Positions 25,812 through 34,458 of a DNA stretch of 64,000 bases are shown here, piece after piece. A program made the translations under genes and the position numbers. Within the stretch, counting starts at the first letter, position 1, and each line of letters opens with the position of its first letter. Where the stretch lies: assembly GCF_001276715.1 (NCBI RefSeq), contig NZ_LIUQ01000005.1:1-64000 (forward strand), in the 5' to 3' direction. This DNA is from Planktothricoides sp. SR001 (GTDB lineage Bacteria; Cyanobacteriota; Cyanobacteriia; Cyanobacteriales; Laspinemataceae). The notes beneath the pieces were generated by a model. The model was not told the DNA's origin. It did no database searches and saw only the letters and a program-made list of their open reading frames with translations.

Positions 25812-27371
25812 ATGGATTTTTCCTCCTTAGTCATAATCTTAGTCATTCTTTTATTGGTCGCAACCAGTGTCGCACTTCTATCTCGTTGGATTCGAGTTCC
25901 TTATGTCACAGGTTTAGTTGTAGCTGGTTTAGCCATCACCGAAATACTGCCTAGACCCATCGGCTTTAATGATTCCTTAATTTTCAACGTTTTTCTGCCT
26001 ATTCTGGTCTTTGAAGCGGCAATCAATACAGATATTAGTCGCCTACGCAGTACCATTAAACCGATCGCCATGCTGGCGGGTCCTGGTGTTATTCTATCAT
26101 CTCTTATCACTGCCTTAATCTTGAAATTAGGCTTAGGATTTAATTGGACTTCTGCACTATTAGCCGGGGTCATCTTAGCCATCACCGATACAGTTTCGAT
26201 CATCGCCGTATTTAAAGAAATCTCCGTACCCTCTCGACTTTCCACCATTGTACAAGGAGAAAGTTTAATGAATGATGGGGTTGCCCTGGTCTTATTTAGC
26301 CTGATTTTGCAAGTACATCAAACAGGTCAATTCACCGTATTAGGGGGTCTGCAACAACTATTTGTGGTCATTGTCGGCGGGACGTTAGTTGGCTTAGGAA
26401 TTGGTTATTTAAGTACCATTTTATTTGTGAAATCTGACGATCCACTTAGTAGCAGCTTACTCACGATCGCCGTCGCCTTGGGAGCTTTTCAAATTAGTCA
26501 ATTCTTAGGAGTTTCGGGAGTTGTTGCGGTGCTGGTAGCCGGGTTAATTGTGGGAACCATCGGACTTTCTCAAAGAGTTTCTCCGTCAACTCGTTTAACC
26601 TTGTGTAGTTTTTGGGAAACTGTAACTTTTATTATTAATAGCTTTCTATTTCTGCTCATCGGTTTAGAAGTTGACTTAATTACTTTTTTTCAAACACTTC
26701 CGGCGATTTTTCTGGCAATTTTTGCCTATCAAGTCGCTCGATTGCTATCGGTTTATCCTCTCTTAGCGATCGTTCGTCTATTCGATCGCCCCATCCCTCT
26801 ACGCTGGCAACATGTTTTATTTTTAGGCAATATTAAAGGTACGTTGTCAATGGCCATCCCCCTAACTTTACCTGCCAGCTTCGTCGGCAGAGAACAACTA
26901 ATTGCCTTGATCTTTGGCACCGTGCTACTATCGATATTGGGACAAGGATTGAGCTTGCCTTGGTTCGTCAAAAAATTAAAATTATCCCAGGGTTCACTCC
27001 CCTTACAAAATATTGAAGAATGGCAAGCACAACTAATGACCGCCAAAGCTGCTCAAGATGAACTCGATAGTTTACTGAAATCTGGAGTTTTGCCGAAATC
27101 GATTTATGAAGAAATGCGTTCCAATTATCAAGTACAGATTGCTAAAGCAGAAAAGTTACTGCGAGACTTTTATAACAACCGATCCGATCTGGATCGGGAT
27201 GAGATATCGGTGAAAAAGGATCACAAAATAGATGCGATTCGTCGCCGGTTGCTGCTGGCAGAAAAAGGCGCACTGGATGAAGCCAGACGTAAACGAATTC
27301 TCTCAGAAGAAATTGTCCAAGAACGCTTAAATAAAATCGATCAAAACTTAATCGAATTAGACGATGATTAA
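25812..27371 (+). CDS. CPA1 family Na+/H+ (cation:proton) antiporter
   Basis: 519 residues, about twelve membrane helices followed by a 130-residue cytoplasmic tail (from about 390) rich in charged helices. Family motifs: FLPILVFEAAINTD in the third to fourth helix, GVILAITDTVSIIAVFKE (TD..S core), and GESLMNDGVALVLFSL, the CPA1 ion-binding ND motif. Exchanges Na+ (or K+) for protons across the cytoplasmic or thylakoid membrane. It converges with a TrkA-type regulator, stops 2 bp apart. No clear ribosome binding site before ATG 25812, but the protein begins directly with helix one. Ion specificity is unknown. Confidence 0.93.
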   Translation: MDFSSLVIILVILLLVATSVALLSRWIRVPYVTGLVVAGLAITEILPRPIGFNDSLIFNVFLPILVFEAAINTDISRLRSTIKPIAMLAGPGVILSSLITALILKLGLGFNWTSALLAGVILAITDTVSIIAVFKEISVPSRLSTIVQGESLMNDGVALVLFSLILQVHQTGQFTVLGGLQQLFVVIVGGTLVGLGIGYLSTILFVKSDDPLSSSLLTIAVALGAFQISQFLGVSGVVAVLVAGLIVGTIGLSQRVSPSTRLTLCSFWETVTFIINSFLFLLIGLEVDLITFFQTLPAIFLAIFAYQVARLLSVYPLLAIVRLFDRPIPLRWQHVLFLGNIKGTLSMAIPLTLPASFVGREQLIALIFGTVLLSILGQGLSLPWFVKKLKLSQGSLPLQNIEEWQAQLMTAKAAQDELDSLLKSGVLPKSIYEEMRSNYQVQIAKAEKLLRDFYNNRSDLDRDEISVKKDHKIDAIRRRLLLAEKGALDEARRKRILSEEIVQERLNKIDQNLIELDDD

Positions 27372-27375
27372 GGCT

Positions 27376-28065
27376 TTATTTTTTTGGCGATTCTGAACCT
27401 TGCATAAAGTCAATAATTGGACGTAAAAGTCCTGGTTTTGTGGCAATTAAGACCGTTGAACCAGACTCTAGCATGGTGCTGCCATTGGGAATCATTAAAT
27501 CTTCATTGGGGTGTGGTTGATAGCCTATAATCAGAGAACCTTTGGGAAACTTTCCGTCTTGAGCAATTTGGGCCAAAGTCCGACCGGCAACATAGGAATT
27601 ATCCGCGATCGAGAGTTTTAAAACTTCAATTTGTCCTTGTTCAAAGTGCATCATTGACTCGACTTGGGGATATTCAATGGCATTCACCATTGTGGAAACC
27701 GATAAATCTACGGTACTAATGATATGACTAGCCCCAGACAACCGAAGCGGTTGAGCAAAATCAGGATGCCGCAATCGACTGAGAATTTGTGAGACGCCAT
27801 AATGTTTAGCCAGGGTTACTAGGGCTAAATTCAAGGCATCACTTCTGAGGACAGCAGCTAAAGCATTGGCTTTGCGAATTCCTGCTTCTAATAAAACATC
27901 GGTACTAACCGCACTGCCTTCAAAGGCCATCACCCCAATTTGTTCTCGGGCATAGCGGCAAGCATTGGGATCGCTATCAATCATCCCCACTGTATGACCT
28001 AATTCTACCAGTTTTTGAGCTAAACTGATCCCAACTAAGCCAGCACCACAAATCAATATGTACAT
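27376..28065 (-). CDS. TrkA-type (RCK/KTN) NAD-binding regulatory protein
   Basis: 229 residues with one TrkA-N domain (ICGAGLVGISLAQKL dinucleotide motif; MIDSDPNACRYAR acidic end of strand two) and one TrkA-C domain (about 140-222, IADNSYVAGRTLAQI, STMLESGSTVLIA). Such proteins gate K+ channels or Trk/Ktr transporters in response to NAD(H) or nucleotides. Single-RCK proteins also regulate antiporters. There is no K+ channel gene beside it; the tail-to-tail CPA1 antiporter is the nearest transporter. Start ATG 28065; divergent from the DUF3124 gene with 45 bp between. Confidence 0.9.
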   Translation of the reverse strand: MYILICGAGLVGISLAQKLVELGHTVGMIDSDPNACRYAREQIGVMAFEGSAVSTDVLLEAGIRKANALAAVLRSDALNLALVTLAKHYGVSQILSRLRHPDFAQPLRLSGASHIISTVDLSVSTMVNAIEYPQVESMMHFEQGQIEVLKLSIADNSYVAGRTLAQIAQDGKFPKGSLIIGYQPHPNEDLMIPNGSTMLESGSTVLIATKPGLLRPIIDFMQGSESPKK

Positions 28066-28110
28066 AATTCTTTAGACTGTCTTGTAATTACTTTTAGGAA
28101 TGGGTAAATT

Positions 28111-28668
28111 ATGAAATTTTCGGTTTATCTGTATTCGGCCATACTTGCCTTATTTTTGATGTCTTGTACATCACTAAGTTTGCCTAAATCACAACCGACA
28201 ACACCTCAGAGTATAGATGGTTTATCCTCACTGCGATCGCTGGCAGAGGTTGACTTGAGTCAGGCGGTGATGAGTCAAACGATTTATGTTCCTACTTATT
28301 CATACATTTATTATGAAAACGATCAAAGAAGCATCAACTTAACCACCACCCTGAGTATTCGTAACACCGATCTAACTCATCCCATTATTATTACTTCAGT
28401 TCGTTACTATAATACCAAAGGTGAATTAATTTCGCAATATTTAGCCCAACCAGCACAACTAGACCCCCTCGCTTCGGTGGCATTTGTGATTGATAGAACA
28501 AATATTACTGCTGGTTTAGGGGCTAGTTTTATTGTGGAATGGATGGCCAAGAATGTTGTAACCGAACCGATTGTTGAGGCGGTGATGATTGGCACTGATT
28601 TCAGTCAAGGAATTTCTTTTGTTAGTCCAGGAAAAGTTATCAAAAGTTATCAAAAACCTAGTCCTTAG
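28111..28668 (+). CDS. DUF3124 family lipoprotein
   Basis: 185 residues. N-terminal lipoprotein signal with lipobox LMSC (Cys 19), so it is anchored in the membrane facing the periplasm. The mature part is a beta-rich domain (IYVPTYSYIYYENDQRSINLTTTLSIRN, TSVRYYNTKGELI, ASVAFVIDRTNITAGLGASFIVEW), matching DUF3124. RBS AGGA precedes ATG 28111. Function unknown. It shares a short divergent promoter region with the TrkA-type gene. Confidence 0.88.
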   Translation: MKFSVYLYSAILALFLMSCTSLSLPKSQPTTPQSIDGLSSLRSLAEVDLSQAVMSQTIYVPTYSYIYYENDQRSINLTTTLSIRNTDLTHPIIITSVRYYNTKGELISQYLAQPAQLDPLASVAFVIDRTNITAGLGASFIVEWMAKNVVTEPIVEAVMIGTDFSQGISFVSPGKVIKSYQKPSP

Positions 28669-28941
28669 AATTAATGTTGTTTGTTGTTTGTTGTTTGTTG
28701 TTTGTTGTTTGTTGTTGGGTAGGGATTCTTTGGGTAGGGATTCTTTTGTTGGTTGTTGGGTAGGGATTCTTTTGTTGGAGAATGCGTAGGGTGTGTTAGG
28801 CGGCAAAAACCTGATTTTCACCCATATTTTATGAATCAAGCCGCCGTAACGCTTAATTTAATCGAGCATAAAGAAGACCCAAAAAACCAGGTTTATAGAG
28901 ATGACGCAAGAAACCCGGTTTCTTGAAGAAACCGGGTTTCT
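28669..28941. repeat. TTGTTTG microrepeats and an AAACCGGGTTTCT hairpin
   Basis: TTGTTTG units (28677-28715), two to three copies of GGGTAGGGATTCTTT (28717-28775), then an inverted pair AGAAACCCGGTTTCTT (28909-28924) and its complement (28926-28941). The hairpin lies just beyond the feoB stop and could end the feoAB transcript, though the minus-strand T-run is weak. Confidence 0.8.
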
Positions 28942-28967
28942 ACCCCCACCCCAGAAGACCAAAACGG

Positions 28968-31373
28968 TTAATTATTCTGCGATCGCGATGTTGCGGAGGA
29001 ACGCGATCGCACATTTTTCATCACCAGAAAAGTACCACCCATTGCGGTTAATAATCCCAAAATCCAAGCGAGAGAAGATATCGGATGTTGGGCAAAAGTT
29101 GCCACTTGATAAAATAGCGTAGCCGACCAGTAGGCAAGTCCCGTCGTCCATCCAATCACGAACATCGTCCAACCGAGGTTAGTTTCCCGATAAACTGTGG
29201 CCACTGCTGCCACACAAGGACAGTACAACAGGATAAACAGCATATAAGCAAAAGCCGCAGCGGATGTCTGAAAGCGCATCGCCATTTGGCCAAAAGCCCC
29301 GCGTCCTAACCCTGATGCAGCATTGGCGGTATTCTCACCACTGGCGTCATCCACCGCCGAAAGTCCCAGAGGGTCGAGTAATGCCCCCGGAATTGTGGCC
29401 AAATTTGCGGGAATGGTGGCAAAGGCTTCGCCAATTCTGGATAGAAACCGGGTTTCTTCAAGCAACCCGCTTTCTGAGGTTTGTGAGGTTTGTGAGGTTT
29501 GGGCTAACTGACTATACATCGAGTCCAGAGTCCCCACGGTGGCTTCTTTGGCAAATATGCCGGTAAAAATTCCCACGGTCGCGGGCCAGTTATCTTGCTG
29601 AATGCCCATCGGCCTTAATATTGGGGTAATAGCTTGAGAAGTCGCTACTAAGACAGATTTGGAATTACTTTGATTGCCAAAAGATCCGTCAGTGCCCACA
29701 GAATTTAACAACCCCAAGACCATCACCATTAATAAAATCACTTGACCGGCGCGAATGATAAACCCTTGGAGGCGATCCCACGTCCGCAATAACATACTTT
29801 TGACGCTGGGCAGATGATAGGTGGGCAACTCCATGACAAAGGGGGTGGGTTTTCCGGGCAATAAGGTATTTTTCAACACCAGACCCGTGAATACGGCGGC
29901 CAAAATGCCAATTAAATAAAGACCAAAGACTACATTCTGTCCGCCAATGGGAAAAAAGGCGGCGGCAAAGATGGCATAAACTGGCAACCGGGCAGTACAG
30001 GACATAAACGGGGTCATTACAATGCTCATTAGCCGATCGCGCGGATGTTCCAATGTCCGGGTAGACATCAGCGCGGGGACATTGCAACCAAAGCCGACAA
30101 TCATGGCGACAAAGGACTTTCCGGGCAGACCAATCATCCGCATCAGTCGATCCATCATAAAAGCAGCCCGCGCCATATAGCCAGAGTCTTCCAAAAACGA
30201 AAGACATAAGAACATTAAGCCGATGACAGGGATAAAGGTGGCCACGGTTTGCACCCCACCTCCGGCGCCGTCTGCCAGCAAGACCACTAACCATTCGGGA
30301 GTGCCAACGGTTCTCAGGAGATGTCCGAAACCATCCACAAATATGGTTTGGGCTAAGATATCGAAAAAGTCAATAAATACGCTGCTGAGATTGATGCTGA
30401 TGAGAAACATCAGATACATGATGAAGGCAAAGATGGGAATTCCCAGCCAACGGTTGAGGAGGATGCGATCGATTTTGTCCGATAGCTTGACGCTGACTTC
30501 TCCCTCTCTTTCCGCAGCCCCTTGCAGCAATTTATGAATACTGCCATAGCGACTATCCGCCACAATAATATCGATGTCTTCACTTAAGACCTGATGAATT
30601 TTTCGGCGGTGCTTGACTACGATGCGATCTAATTCTGGGCTTTGGATTTCCGGGGCGACGCGATCTTCATATTCCAGGAGTTGAACCGCTTTCCAGCGGC
30701 GATCGATCGCCGCATCCGGGTTTTTTTCCTGAAGTAAAGCCACCACAGCAGCGATCGCCTCTTCCATCACTGGGGGATAAGCCACATAAGACTTGGGGCG
30801 GGGCGGCTGTTGCAACCCTTGAGACATGGCTTCGAGCAACTGGGGCAGTCCTTCCTTGCGGATAGCGCTGATGGGAATTACCGGACAACCTAGGCGATCG
30901 GCCAACGCATCCACATCAATTCGCAATCCCTGGTCGCGGGCCAAATCCATCATATTCAAAGCCAGGATAATCGGCACGCCCATTTCCATAACCTGCGTGG
31001 TCAGGTAGAGATTGCGCTCTAGGTTAGAGGCATCAATAATATTGACAATTAAATTCGCCTCTGCGGATAGCAGATAATCTCGCGCTACCAACTCATCAAG
31101 CCCAGTTTCTCCATCTTCCGCATCCAGAGAATAGACTCCGGGCAGATCAACCAGAGTGATTTTGGTGCCGTTGTAGACATATTCCCCTTCTTTGCGCTCA
31201 ACGGTGACACCGGGCCAGTTGCCGACCCGTTGGTTTGCCCCGGTTAAGGCATTAAATAAGCAAGTTTTGCCGCAGTTGGGGTTGCCCACGATGCCAATAA
31301 TCGCAGTCTGCGTCCCCTGTATCGTTGACCGAGTTCGATCGTTTGTGGTTGAGGCAGTCGATCGCTGATTCAC
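28968..31373 (-). CDS. feoB: Ferrous iron transport protein B
   Basis: 801-residue Fe(II) transporter. N-terminal G domain: G1 GNPNCGKT (about 33-40), G2 region NWPGVTVERK, G3 DLPGVY, G4 NMMD. Membrane domain with the two gate motifs GFGCNVPALMSTRTL and YCPCVAAVATVYRET and the MSCTARLPVYA segment. Overlaps the feoA stop by 4 bp, so the two are coupled. Around residues 624-644 the sequence TSQTSQTSESGLLEETRFLS comes from a 9-bp tandem repeat and an AAACCGGGTTTCT element inserted in frame; this lies in a variable loop before the C-terminal helices. Otherwise complete. Confidence 0.97.
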   Translation of the reverse strand: MNQRSTASTTNDRTRSTIQGTQTAIIGIVGNPNCGKTCLFNALTGANQRVGNWPGVTVERKEGEYVYNGTKITLVDLPGVYSLDAEDGETGLDELVARDYLLSAEANLIVNIIDASNLERNLYLTTQVMEMGVPIILALNMMDLARDQGLRIDVDALADRLGCPVIPISAIRKEGLPQLLEAMSQGLQQPPRPKSYVAYPPVMEEAIAAVVALLQEKNPDAAIDRRWKAVQLLEYEDRVAPEIQSPELDRIVVKHRRKIHQVLSEDIDIIVADSRYGSIHKLLQGAAEREGEVSVKLSDKIDRILLNRWLGIPIFAFIMYLMFLISINLSSVFIDFFDILAQTIFVDGFGHLLRTVGTPEWLVVLLADGAGGGVQTVATFIPVIGLMFLCLSFLEDSGYMARAAFMMDRLMRMIGLPGKSFVAMIVGFGCNVPALMSTRTLEHPRDRLMSIVMTPFMSCTARLPVYAIFAAAFFPIGGQNVVFGLYLIGILAAVFTGLVLKNTLLPGKPTPFVMELPTYHLPSVKSMLLRTWDRLQGFIIRAGQVILLMVMVLGLLNSVGTDGSFGNQSNSKSVLVATSQAITPILRPMGIQQDNWPATVGIFTGIFAKEATVGTLDSMYSQLAQTSQTSQTSESGLLEETRFLSRIGEAFATIPANLATIPGALLDPLGLSAVDDASGENTANAASGLGRGAFGQMAMRFQTSAAAFAYMLFILLYCPCVAAVATVYRETNLGWTMFVIGWTTGLAYWSATLFYQVATFAQHPISSLAWILGLLTAMGGTFLVMKNVRSRSSATSRSQNN
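29443..29502. repeat. AAACCGGGTTTCT element and 9-bp tandem repeat inside feoB
   Basis: GAAACCGGGTTTCTTCAAG (about 29444-29462) is nearly identical to the intergenic element at 28924-28941, and GAGGTTTGT recurs three times at about 29476-29502. Both are translated in frame. Confidence 0.88.
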
Positions 31374-32179
31374 TCGCAGACCTCCTCGACCAGTAGGGCT
31401 GCCGCTTCCGATTGACGCAAACTCAGGCTAAAACCACGGACGCGAATTTCTACAGGGTCGCCCAGGGGTGCATAGCGGGTAATCGCAAATTCTGTCCCCG
31501 GAGTCAGACCCATTGCTAACAATTTGCCTTTATAGCCACGAGTAACTTCTTGGTAGCCTAAAACCCGTCCTTTGGCACCTTGGGTCAAGTCTCCCAAGCA
31601 GATATTTTTGATTGACGATGGTTTTTGGTTTTGCAAGTCAGAGGGTTTGACTTGAGTGCGTTCGATTTTCGTGGGTTGGGAATTCATTAAAATTACCTTT
31701 GTCACCATAATTTGCTGCGCTTGAGTTGCCCCAAGACCAAGGGAGCGACCGCCTAATGCCACAATCACCGAACCCGTATCCGTCACGCTGACCAACTGAA
31801 TTTCCTTGCCCAGACATAATCCCATATCCATCAGGTTGTGTTCGGTTTCCGGGGATCCGTTGATTTGCACAATCAATAGGCGATCTCCAGGATGTGCGAT
31901 CGCGTAGCGTTGCGGATGCAACATCGCCAGAGGAAAAAAGGCCAAACCCTTTTCTATATCTTGGTTTGACTCTTGCTGTAACCGATCCAGGGAAAACGAC
32001 TCGCTGGAGTTCTCGCAATTCAAATTCTTCAGGGAATCTTTTAACCCATGCGGGGTTTCCCCATAAAACGTAAACCCCCAAGTCTTTTCTGGCTGGTTCT
32101 TTGGCGACGGCTGACTCACCGGATTTAGACTGAGCCACTTCCAGAGTCGGTTATTCATAATAATTGTCAATAAACTCAT
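31370..32179 (-). CDS. feoA: FeoA protein with two FeoA domains
   Basis: 269 residues, much longer than the usual 75-85. Two SH3-like FeoA domains: the first about 85-165 (DRLLIVQINGSPETEHNLMDMGLCLGKEI), the second about 190-267 (GRVLGYQEVTRGYKGKLLAMGLTPGTEF, then GDPVEIRVRGFSLSLRQSEAA). The first 80 residues are a polar extension without recognisable fold. ATG 32179 has AGAGGG about nine bases upstream. FeoA assists FeoB-mediated ferrous iron uptake on the cytoplasmic side. Tandem FeoA domains upstream of feoB are seen in other cyanobacteria. Confidence 0.92.
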   Translation of the reverse strand: MSLLTIIMNNRLWKWLSLNPVSQPSPKNQPEKTWGFTFYGETPHGLKDSLKNLNCENSSESFSLDRLQQESNQDIEKGLAFFPLAMLHPQRYAIAHPGDRLLIVQINGSPETEHNLMDMGLCLGKEIQLVSVTDTGSVIVALGGRSLGLGATQAQQIMVTKVILMNSQPTKIERTQVKPSDLQNQKPSSIKNICLGDLTQGAKGRVLGYQEVTRGYKGKLLAMGLTPGTEFAITRYAPLGDPVEIRVRGFSLSLRQSEAAALLVEEVCE

Positions 32180-33468
32180 ACAAAGATTCCCTCTTCTCTT
32201 TTAGTCGTTAGGTATTCAGAACGATCGCAGTCAAAACTTATTCAATTCTAGGTTTTCCAGCTTCGCGGCTAGATGATGCATACATTTAAATTGCTAAATT
32301 TTTAGTCACTTACTCATCTCACCCACTCATCAGCAGTTTGTCGCACCGAGGGCGATGATGTTTATTCAGGACAGACTCAGGAAAGGCTGCTGTACTTGCA
32401 GTCCAATTCATTCCCCAGATTCATATTGCTGCGTCGCCATTGGTGTGGATTAATTTTAGGGTTTTGGGTTGATTTCATTGTTTGAAGGGGATAGATGGGC
32501 GATTCGCTGACACGATAGCTTCGCTTGACGCGCTTTTATTTAATTAAATATCTTGCCGGACTTAATAAAAATTATTTGCAATAGTCAGATCTATTTCTTA
32601 GATATAACAGATTCTCACTAGCAGGGCTAGGCTTGTTATAAATGTTTACATTTTGCCAGGGGTCAGGGAAACGGTCGGCTGCAAGTTCTGTCAATGGTCT
32701 TGGGTTGATTATTTTTAAACAAGAACTTCCCCACTTGGATTATACCCCTGTGACGACTTAATCTTTATAAAGTTATATACCATATTAAAAGAATATATAG
32801 AGCAATTGCGAATATTAGTTTTTCTGGGAGGCTGCCCTTTAATCTATAGAAAATTATTTATACTACTTCAAACAATTGCTTATTTTGTATTCGTGACTCG
32901 TGATATATTTTCATCCGCCCCTTCGGGGTGTAGGGTGTAGTGAAGAGTGAATAGTGAATAGTAAATAGTAAATAGTGAATATTGAATAGTGAATATTGAT
33001 ATTTCTTTTAACTTGTAGGGGCGAATGGCCATTCGCCCCTACAACTTTTCAATACATAACTTTTCACTTTCCCCCGCTCCCCCGGTCGGTGAGCGAAGCC
33101 TGTCCTGAGCGCAGCCGAAGGGCCGAACCGCCGCTCCCCACACCGATGGCGGCCCCACACCCAGGAGGGGCAGAAAACTGAAAGAAATATTACAGATTGT
33201 TGCATTTGCTAAGAAAAATGACGCGCTGAGGACTGAAATCCCCTAATCTTATTGATGACGGTTGTTTATTTATCCAGGTAGACCCTCATCTTCGGCAAAA
33301 ATCAAGAAGACATTTGTGAGAGTTATCAAGCAGATTACTGAGAAAGTAAGATTACTGGGTTGGCAACTTAAGCTTAGTCATTTCTTGAATTTCTCGACGA
33401 AGACTGTAGGCGATCGCCAACAACGGATAATATACGGATAACATACTTGATATAACGGAGAGTCTGAC
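32180..33468. other. 1.29-kb gene-free region between feoA and cpcG
   Basis: The longest non-coding stretch. The left part (32180-32900) is AT-rich single-copy DNA without ORFs. Then a GAATAGT/AAATAGT array (about 32945-33000), a 28-bp GTAGGGGC palindrome (33015-33042) and a stretch with GAGCGAAGCCTGTCCTGAGC (about 33090-33122), which resembles a motif widely dispersed in bacterial genomes. The last 250 bp run into the cpcG start. The ORF near 32996-33181 is made of these repeats. Promoters and a long cpcG leader are likely, none placed. Confidence 0.6.
33015..33042. repeat. 28-bp palindrome (GTAGGGGCGAATGG type)
   Basis: A perfect inverted repeat identical to the copies at 3813, 3926 and 4559. 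Part of the dispersed 28-bp family. Confidence 0.9.
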
Positions 33469-34224
33469 GTGTCACTTCCTTTGCTAGAGTATTCCTACAC
33501 ATCCCAAAATCAGCGGGTTGTGGGATATGAGGTTGCCAGTGAAGAGCAACCCATGATCTATACCACTGAAAATACTCCCAGTTCTACTGAAATGGATGAG
33601 TTGATTTGGGCAGCTTATCGCCAAATTTTCAGCGAACACCAAATTTTATCGACTACTCGTCAAAAATTCCTGGAATCTCAGCTAAGAAATTGTCAGATTA
33701 CAGTGCGCGATTTCATTCGTGGCCTGCTGTTGTCGGATTCTTTCCGTCGGCTGAACTATGAAACCAATAGCAACTATCGCTTTGTCCAAATCTGTGTGCA
33801 GCGGGTTTTGGGTCGCGATGTTTACAATGAGCGCGAGAAAATCGCGTGGTCGATCGTGGTAGCCCAAAAAGGCATTCAAGGATTTGTGGATGCTTTGCTG
33901 GGTAGCGATGAATACCTGAGTAACTTTGGCTTTGATACGGTGCCTTACCAACGGCGGCGGATTTTGCCACAACGTGCTACTGGTGAAACTCCCTTTAACC
34001 TCGATACTCCTCGCTATGGCGAATACCATCGCGGACAACTGGGTTTCCCCCAAATCGTTTGGCAAAACGTGGTGCGTCGGTTTATCCCCCAAGAACAGCA
34101 GCCGAAAGCTGGAAATCCCTCCTTGTATCTCGGTATGGCTCGCGAAGTGGCTCCACGGGAAGTCACTACCCCAAGAGTGTCCACCAGCAATATGAATTAC
34201 TTGGCGTTGGTGCCTCGTAAGTAA
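33469..34224 (+). CDS. cpcG: Phycobilisome rod-core linker polypeptide
   Basis: 251 residues, the standard CpcG length. A phycobilisome linker domain (about 20-150) shows [51 protein letters not shown] and [15 protein letters not shown]. The C-terminus has no membrane helix, so it is the CpcG1 type that joins phycocyanin rods to the allophycocyanin core rather than the CpcL/CpcG2 type. The GTG start at 33469 is fixed by GGAG at 33457-33460. No other phycobilisome gene lies nearby, so it is separate from the cpc operon. Confidence 0.96.
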   Translation: MSLPLLEYSYTSQNQRVVGYEVASEEQPMIYTTENTPSSTEMDELIWAAYRQIFSEHQILSTTRQKFLESQLRNCQITVRDFIRGLLLSDSFRRLNYETNSNYRFVQICVQRVLGRDVYNEREKIAWSIVVAQKGIQGFVDALLGSDEYLSNFGFDTVPYQRRRILPQRATGETPFNLDTPRYGEYHRGQLGFPQIVWQNVVRRFIPQEQQPKAGNPSLYLGMAREVAPREVTTPRVSTSNMNYLALVPRK

Positions 34225-34356
34225 GCGATTTTTACGCTAATTATTACCGATCAATCAGGAACGAGGGCTGAGGAATTGGGAGGAATCTCTCAATTTTTGA
34301 TCCCTGGTTCCTGATTTTTATGTTTGTCGGGTTTTTCTGCTGAATAATTTACCCCT

Positions 34357-34430
34357 GTAGGGGCGAAGCATTTTGGCCACAATGCTGGGAAAAATGCCCA
34401 AATTTTGACCAAAATGCTTCGCCCTTACGG
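34357..34430. repeat. Long inverted repeat downstream of cpcG
   Basis: GTAGGGGCGAAGCATTTTGG on the left pairs with an imperfect complement ending GCTTCGCCCTTAC. Inside is a second stem (GCATTTTT type). It resembles an expanded member of the GTAGGGGC family. With the preceding TGATCCCTGGTTCCTGATTTTT it may end cpcG transcripts. Confidence 0.65.
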
Positions 34431-34458
34431 ATATTTTTTGATCCCAGGTTTCTGATTT

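Noticed and set aside
32996-33205. Two overlapping small ORFs before cpcG
   Set aside because: Contain the 28-bp palindrome and the CCTGAGCGCAGCCGAAGG element; repeat-derived.
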